64,000 nt of DNA from Thiorhodovibrio litoralis (GTDB lineage: Bacteria > Pseudomonadota > Gammaproteobacteria > Chromatiales > Chromatiaceae), in the NCBI RefSeq assembly GCF_033954455.1, contig NZ_CP121473.1, positions 2,714,501 through 2,778,500 of the forward strand, read 5' to 3'. The notes under the pieces are model-generated. The model did no database searches and was not told the DNA's origin. It saw only the letters and a program-made list of their open reading frames with translations. Of this stretch, positions 61,462 through 64,000 are shown one piece after another (the first letter of the stretch is position 1; the number at the start of each line of letters is the position of its first letter). The translations under genes and the position numbers were made by a program.

Positions 61462-63284
61462 GGTGAGGGGCTGATCCAGTCGAGCAGATTGTCCTCGGGC
61501 AATGGCTTGCTCCCTGGCTGCTCGACGAACAACTGGTGCCAGATGGCAATCTGCATGAGCCCAAAGAGCTCACGCGTGCCGCCGCGCCCAGCTTGGCGGG
61601 CGGCCACCAGGGCAGGAATTGCGCTGGTGTCAAACCAGTCCCAGATGCTGCGATTGGCCACCAGCCGGTGACCGATTTGTTCGGCAAGCTCCCCTGTGAG
61701 CCAGTCACCCATGGGAACGTGAAACCCGCGCTTTGGGCTTTGTAAATGACCGGCGGGCAGCAGGGGCTCGGCCCAGCGCTTGAGTAGCCACTTTCCGTCG
61801 CGGCCCCTTGCCTTGAGCCCGTCGGGCAGCGACAGACCCAGTTCAACCAGACGATGATCAAGGAAGGGGACGCGCCCTTCAAGCCCAAAGGCCATCAGCA
61901 TCCGGTCGGTCTTGACCAGAAGGTTATCTGGCAGGGCTGTGAGGATGTCCGTGTACTGCCGGCGCTTCATATCGCTCCAGCCGGCGGGTGTTTCTTGCCA
62001 GGCATCCAGAAAGGGCTCGCGGTCGCCCATGGCTTGCCTTAGCTCACTGCCAAACAGCGATCTCACCCAGCGCCCGCTCCACTGGCTGCGGGTGCGAAAA
62101 CCGCCACTGCCTGGGTGCAGCGCGGCTTTGAGCCAGCGTTCGGCCAGCGGGGGACGGTAGCGACGATAGCCTGCGAACACCTCGTCGCCGCCCTCGCCAG
62201 AGAAGACCACCTTGAGCTCAGCGCCGGCCTGTTGCGCCAGGATGGAGGTGGGCAGGCAGGCGTAGTCCCGCATTAACTCGTCGGCCGCCCAGACGCTGTG
62301 GGGAATGCGGCGGATCAGGGACTCGCGGTCCAGACGCAGAACCTGATGCTCGGTCGCGAAGTGGGACGCGATGCGTTGCGCCGCGTCTATCTCGTCGCTC
62401 ATCTCGGTGTCACGAAAGCCCACCGAATAAGTCTTGAGTCCGTGCGCCCCGAGTTTGTCGAGCATGGCGGTGAGCACGGCAGAATCCGTGCCGCCGGAGA
62501 GAAAAACACCAAAGGGCACATCCGAGCGCATGTGCTCGCGCATGGCGTCTGTCATCATGGCGTCGAGCTCTTCGGTGGCCTCCTCGGCGGACAGCTCTCG
62601 CGGCTCCACCTCCAGCGGCGACCAGTAGCGGTGATGCGCGACCTGACACTTCTCATCGATCACCAGCGCCTCGCCCGGCAGCACGCGCTGGATGCCGCGC
62701 ACGCATGTGCGTCGGCCCGCGCTAAACTGGTGCAACAGGAAGCGGCGCAGCGCAGTCGCGTCCAGCGCCGGCGCCTGCGGGATGATGGACAGCAGCGCCT
62801 TGATCTCCGAGGCGAAGGCGATCCGATCAGCGAGCCGGACATAAAACAAAGGCTTGATGCCCAGGCGATCGCGGGCCAGAATCAGGCGTTTGCGTCTGGC
62901 ATCATGCAGGGCGAAGGCATACATGCCGCGCAGCTGGATGAGCATGTCCAGGCCGTGCACTGCATAGGCATGCATAATGGTTTCTGAGTCCGAGCTCGTG
63001 CGCGCTGTACGGCCTTGTTGGCGCAAAGCGGCGTTGAGCTCGAGGTAGTTGTAAACCTCGCCGTTGGCGACCAGCGCATAGCCGTCAGCAGGAGACAGCA
63101 TCGGCTGATGTCCGGTCTCCAGACCGATGATCGACAGCCGCGTTTGCGCCAGCGCCAGCGGGCCGTCGAGATGGACTCCCTGATCGTCCGGCCCGCGGTG
63201 GGCCAGGGCGCGCATCATCCGGTTGATGTCCTCCTGTTCGGCGCGCCGTCCCGTCTGCAGCTGAAAACCGGCTATACCGCACAT
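61458..63284 (-). CDS. asnB: Glutamine-hydrolysing asparagine-synthase-like amidotransferase
   Basis: A 608-residue enzyme. Cys2 in MCGIAGF is the glutaminase nucleophile, which fixes the start at 63284 and rejects the 73-codon upstream extension. Other glutaminase blocks are MRALAHRGPDDQG and LVANGEVYNYLEL. The synthetase domain has FLSGGTDSAVLTAM (pyrophosphate loop) and FSGEGGDEVFAGYRRYR. It heads a polysaccharide operon, so it more probably amidates a sugar acid in glycan assembly than serves asparagine supply; this is inference from context. Confidence 0.9.
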   Translation of the reverse strand: MCGIAGFQLQTGRRAEQEDINRMMRALAHRGPDDQGVHLDGPLALAQTRLSIIGLETGHQPMLSPADGYALVANGEVYNYLELNAALRQQGRTARTSSDSETIMHAYAVHGLDMLIQLRGMYAFALHDARRKRLILARDRLGIKPLFYVRLADRIAFASEIKALLSIIPQAPALDATALRRFLLHQFSAGRRTCVRGIQRVLPGEALVIDEKCQVAHHRYWSPLEVEPRELSAEEATEELDAMMTDAMREHMRSDVPFGVFLSGGTDSAVLTAMLDKLGAHGLKTYSVGFRDTEMSDEIDAAQRIASHFATEHQVLRLDRESLIRRIPHSVWAADELMRDYACLPTSILAQQAGAELKVVFSGEGGDEVFAGYRRYRPPLAERWLKAALHPGSGGFRTRSQWSGRWVRSLFGSELRQAMGDREPFLDAWQETPAGWSDMKRRQYTDILTALPDNLLVKTDRMLMAFGLEGRVPFLDHRLVELGLSLPDGLKARGRDGKWLLKRWAEPLLPAGHLQSPKRGFHVPMGDWLTGELAEQIGHRLVANRSIWDWFDTSAIPALVAARQAGRGGTRELFGLMQIAIWHQLFVEQPGSKPLPEDNLLDWISPSP

Positions 63285-63348
63285 GCCTCGTCCTCGCGAT
63301 GGGAAAAGCCACCCAAGAACTCGGCGCAGAGACTGGATGTATACCTGA

Positions 63349-64000
63349 ATGACATCGGATTTTGGCCCAGAACGAGCCGAAATCTCAACCCTAAAGAAGG
63401 AGCCACACGGGATTAACACGAACATCGGCGGGGCCGAACCACGCCGCATTCTTATCGTGCGCCTCAGCGCGATCGGAGACATCGTCTTTGCCTCGCCGCT
63501 CATTGATGCCTTCCGCGTGGCTTACCCCAGAGCCCATCTTGCCTGGCTGGTGCAGCCAAGCTGCGCGCCTTTGCTCGCGCATCACCCCGGATTGGATGCG
63601 GTCATCGAATGGCCCCAGCCGCGCTTGCGTGCATTGGTGGCCGAGCGGCGTTTTGGCGACTTGATGCGAGAATTGCGTCGCCTGGGCCGGGAGCTGCGCG
63701 CTCAGCGCTTCGATTTGGCAGTGGACCTGCAAGGCCTGCTCAAGAGCGCGCTGCCGACGCGTCTGACCGGGGCACCGGTGCGTATTGGTCTGGACTCCCG
63801 CGAGGGCAGCCGACTGTTGATGACCCGCGTGATCCGCTCGCCGCGCGATGACCGGCGCATTGGGTCCGAGTACCGCGCGCTGGCCGAGTCACTTGCGCTG
63901 CCAGCGGGCGACTTCAGAATGCGGATCGAGCCCGGTGCCGAGGCGCGCCGCCAGGCCGCGCAGATGATCGAGCAGGCGGGGCTCGGTGAAGGATTTGCGG
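63349..64000 (+). CDS. Family 9 glycosyltransferase, heptosyltransferase-like (3' partial)
   Basis: The N-terminal 217 codons of a GT9 protein run to the window edge. RRILIVRLSAIGDIVFASPL is the conserved start of WaaC/WaaF-type heptosyltransferases, followed by AHLAWLVQPSCAPLL, FDLAVDLQGLLKSALPTRLT and GSEYRALAESL. ATG 63349 is the only conventional start upstream of the conserved block; the internal GTG 63457 lies within it. An in-frame AAGGAG at 63397 has no start codon at proper distance except ATT 63412. It would add a heptose to lipopolysaccharide core and is divergent from asnB. Confidence 0.85.
   Translation, partial: MTSDFGPERAEISTLKKEPHGINTNIGGAEPRRILIVRLSAIGDIVFASPLIDAFRVAYPRAHLAWLVQPSCAPLLAHHPGLDAVIEWPQPRLRALVAERRFGDLMRELRRLGRELRAQRFDLAVDLQGLLKSALPTRLTGAPVRIGLDSREGSRLLMTRVIRSPRDDRRIGSEYRALAESLALPAGDFRMRIEPGAEARRQAAQMIEQAGLGEGFA

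Overview
This 64 kb window looks like the chromosome of a GC-rich gammaproteobacterium, most plausibly a purple sulfur bacterium of the Chromatiales. The grounds are protein character and gene company: ExbBD-TonB, RlpA, GlgX, a KaiBC operon tied to cyclic-di-GMP, a TobZ-type carbamoyltransferase with SxtJ and DUF5989 partners, and a type I-E CRISPR-Cas locus with E. coli-like Cas proteins. No photosynthesis or sulfur-oxidation gene lies in the window, so the lineage is an inference.

Layout. 1-12.4 kb is mostly core: the end of an ExbB-ExbD-ExbD-TonB operon with a broken DUF4198 gene behind it, RlpA, a Tll0287-type haem protein, an FAD oxidoreductase with CreA, thiM-thiE, an ankyrin lipoprotein and GlgX. 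12.6-22.6 kb is a defence island: a membrane-anchored TIR protein abutting cas3; a one-spacer mini-CRISPR and a JAB/JAMM protein with a small partner, both on the minus strand; the Cascade operon cas8e-cse2-cas7e-cas5e-cas6e; wreckage of cas1 and cas2; an AT-rich leader; and an array of 11 identical repeats. 22.7-31.2 kb is a second-messenger block: KaiC-KaiB-(PAS/GGDEF/EAL) on the minus strand, an integrase stub, a PAS-GGDEF cyclase, an intact ISAs1-type insertion with 9-bp target duplications, and an HD-GYP-like protein.

31.2-36.4 kb is scarred accessory DNA: two homologous fragments of an NtrC-type regulator flank a Fic-like protein (degenerate active site, striking palindromic operator) and an RCK-type cation/proton antiporter. 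36.4-48.2 kb returns to housekeeping and membrane functions: phospholipase D-VTT, an EEP phosphohydrolase, PhhB, a DUF4407 coiled-coil protein, a phosphodiesterase, family 5 uracil-DNA glycosylase, UvrC, PgsA, tRNA-Gly(GCC), a YfcE-like phosphoesterase and APS kinase. 48.4-64 kb is a surface/polysaccharide region: a large subtilase, a frameshifted wecB, a PAP2 phosphatase, carbamoyltransferase-SxtJ-DUF5989, a GDSL hydrolase, O-antigen ligase, capsule synthase, GT4 glycosyltransferase, asparagine-synthase-like amidotransferase and the start of a heptosyltransferase.

The most unusual part is the CRISPR locus. Interference genes and array look intact, but the adaptation genes are deleted down to fragments. 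Between cas3 and cas8e sits a single-spacer crRNA-like unit that keeps the parts needed for one mature crRNA (5' handle, spacer, Cas6e hairpin), next to a JAMM-fold gene pair, and cas3 is preceded without a gap by a membrane TIR gene. The eight PAM-proximal bases of the mini-array spacer recur in the first codons of cas8e. This fits, but does not prove, a crRNA-guided autoregulatory or guard arrangement.
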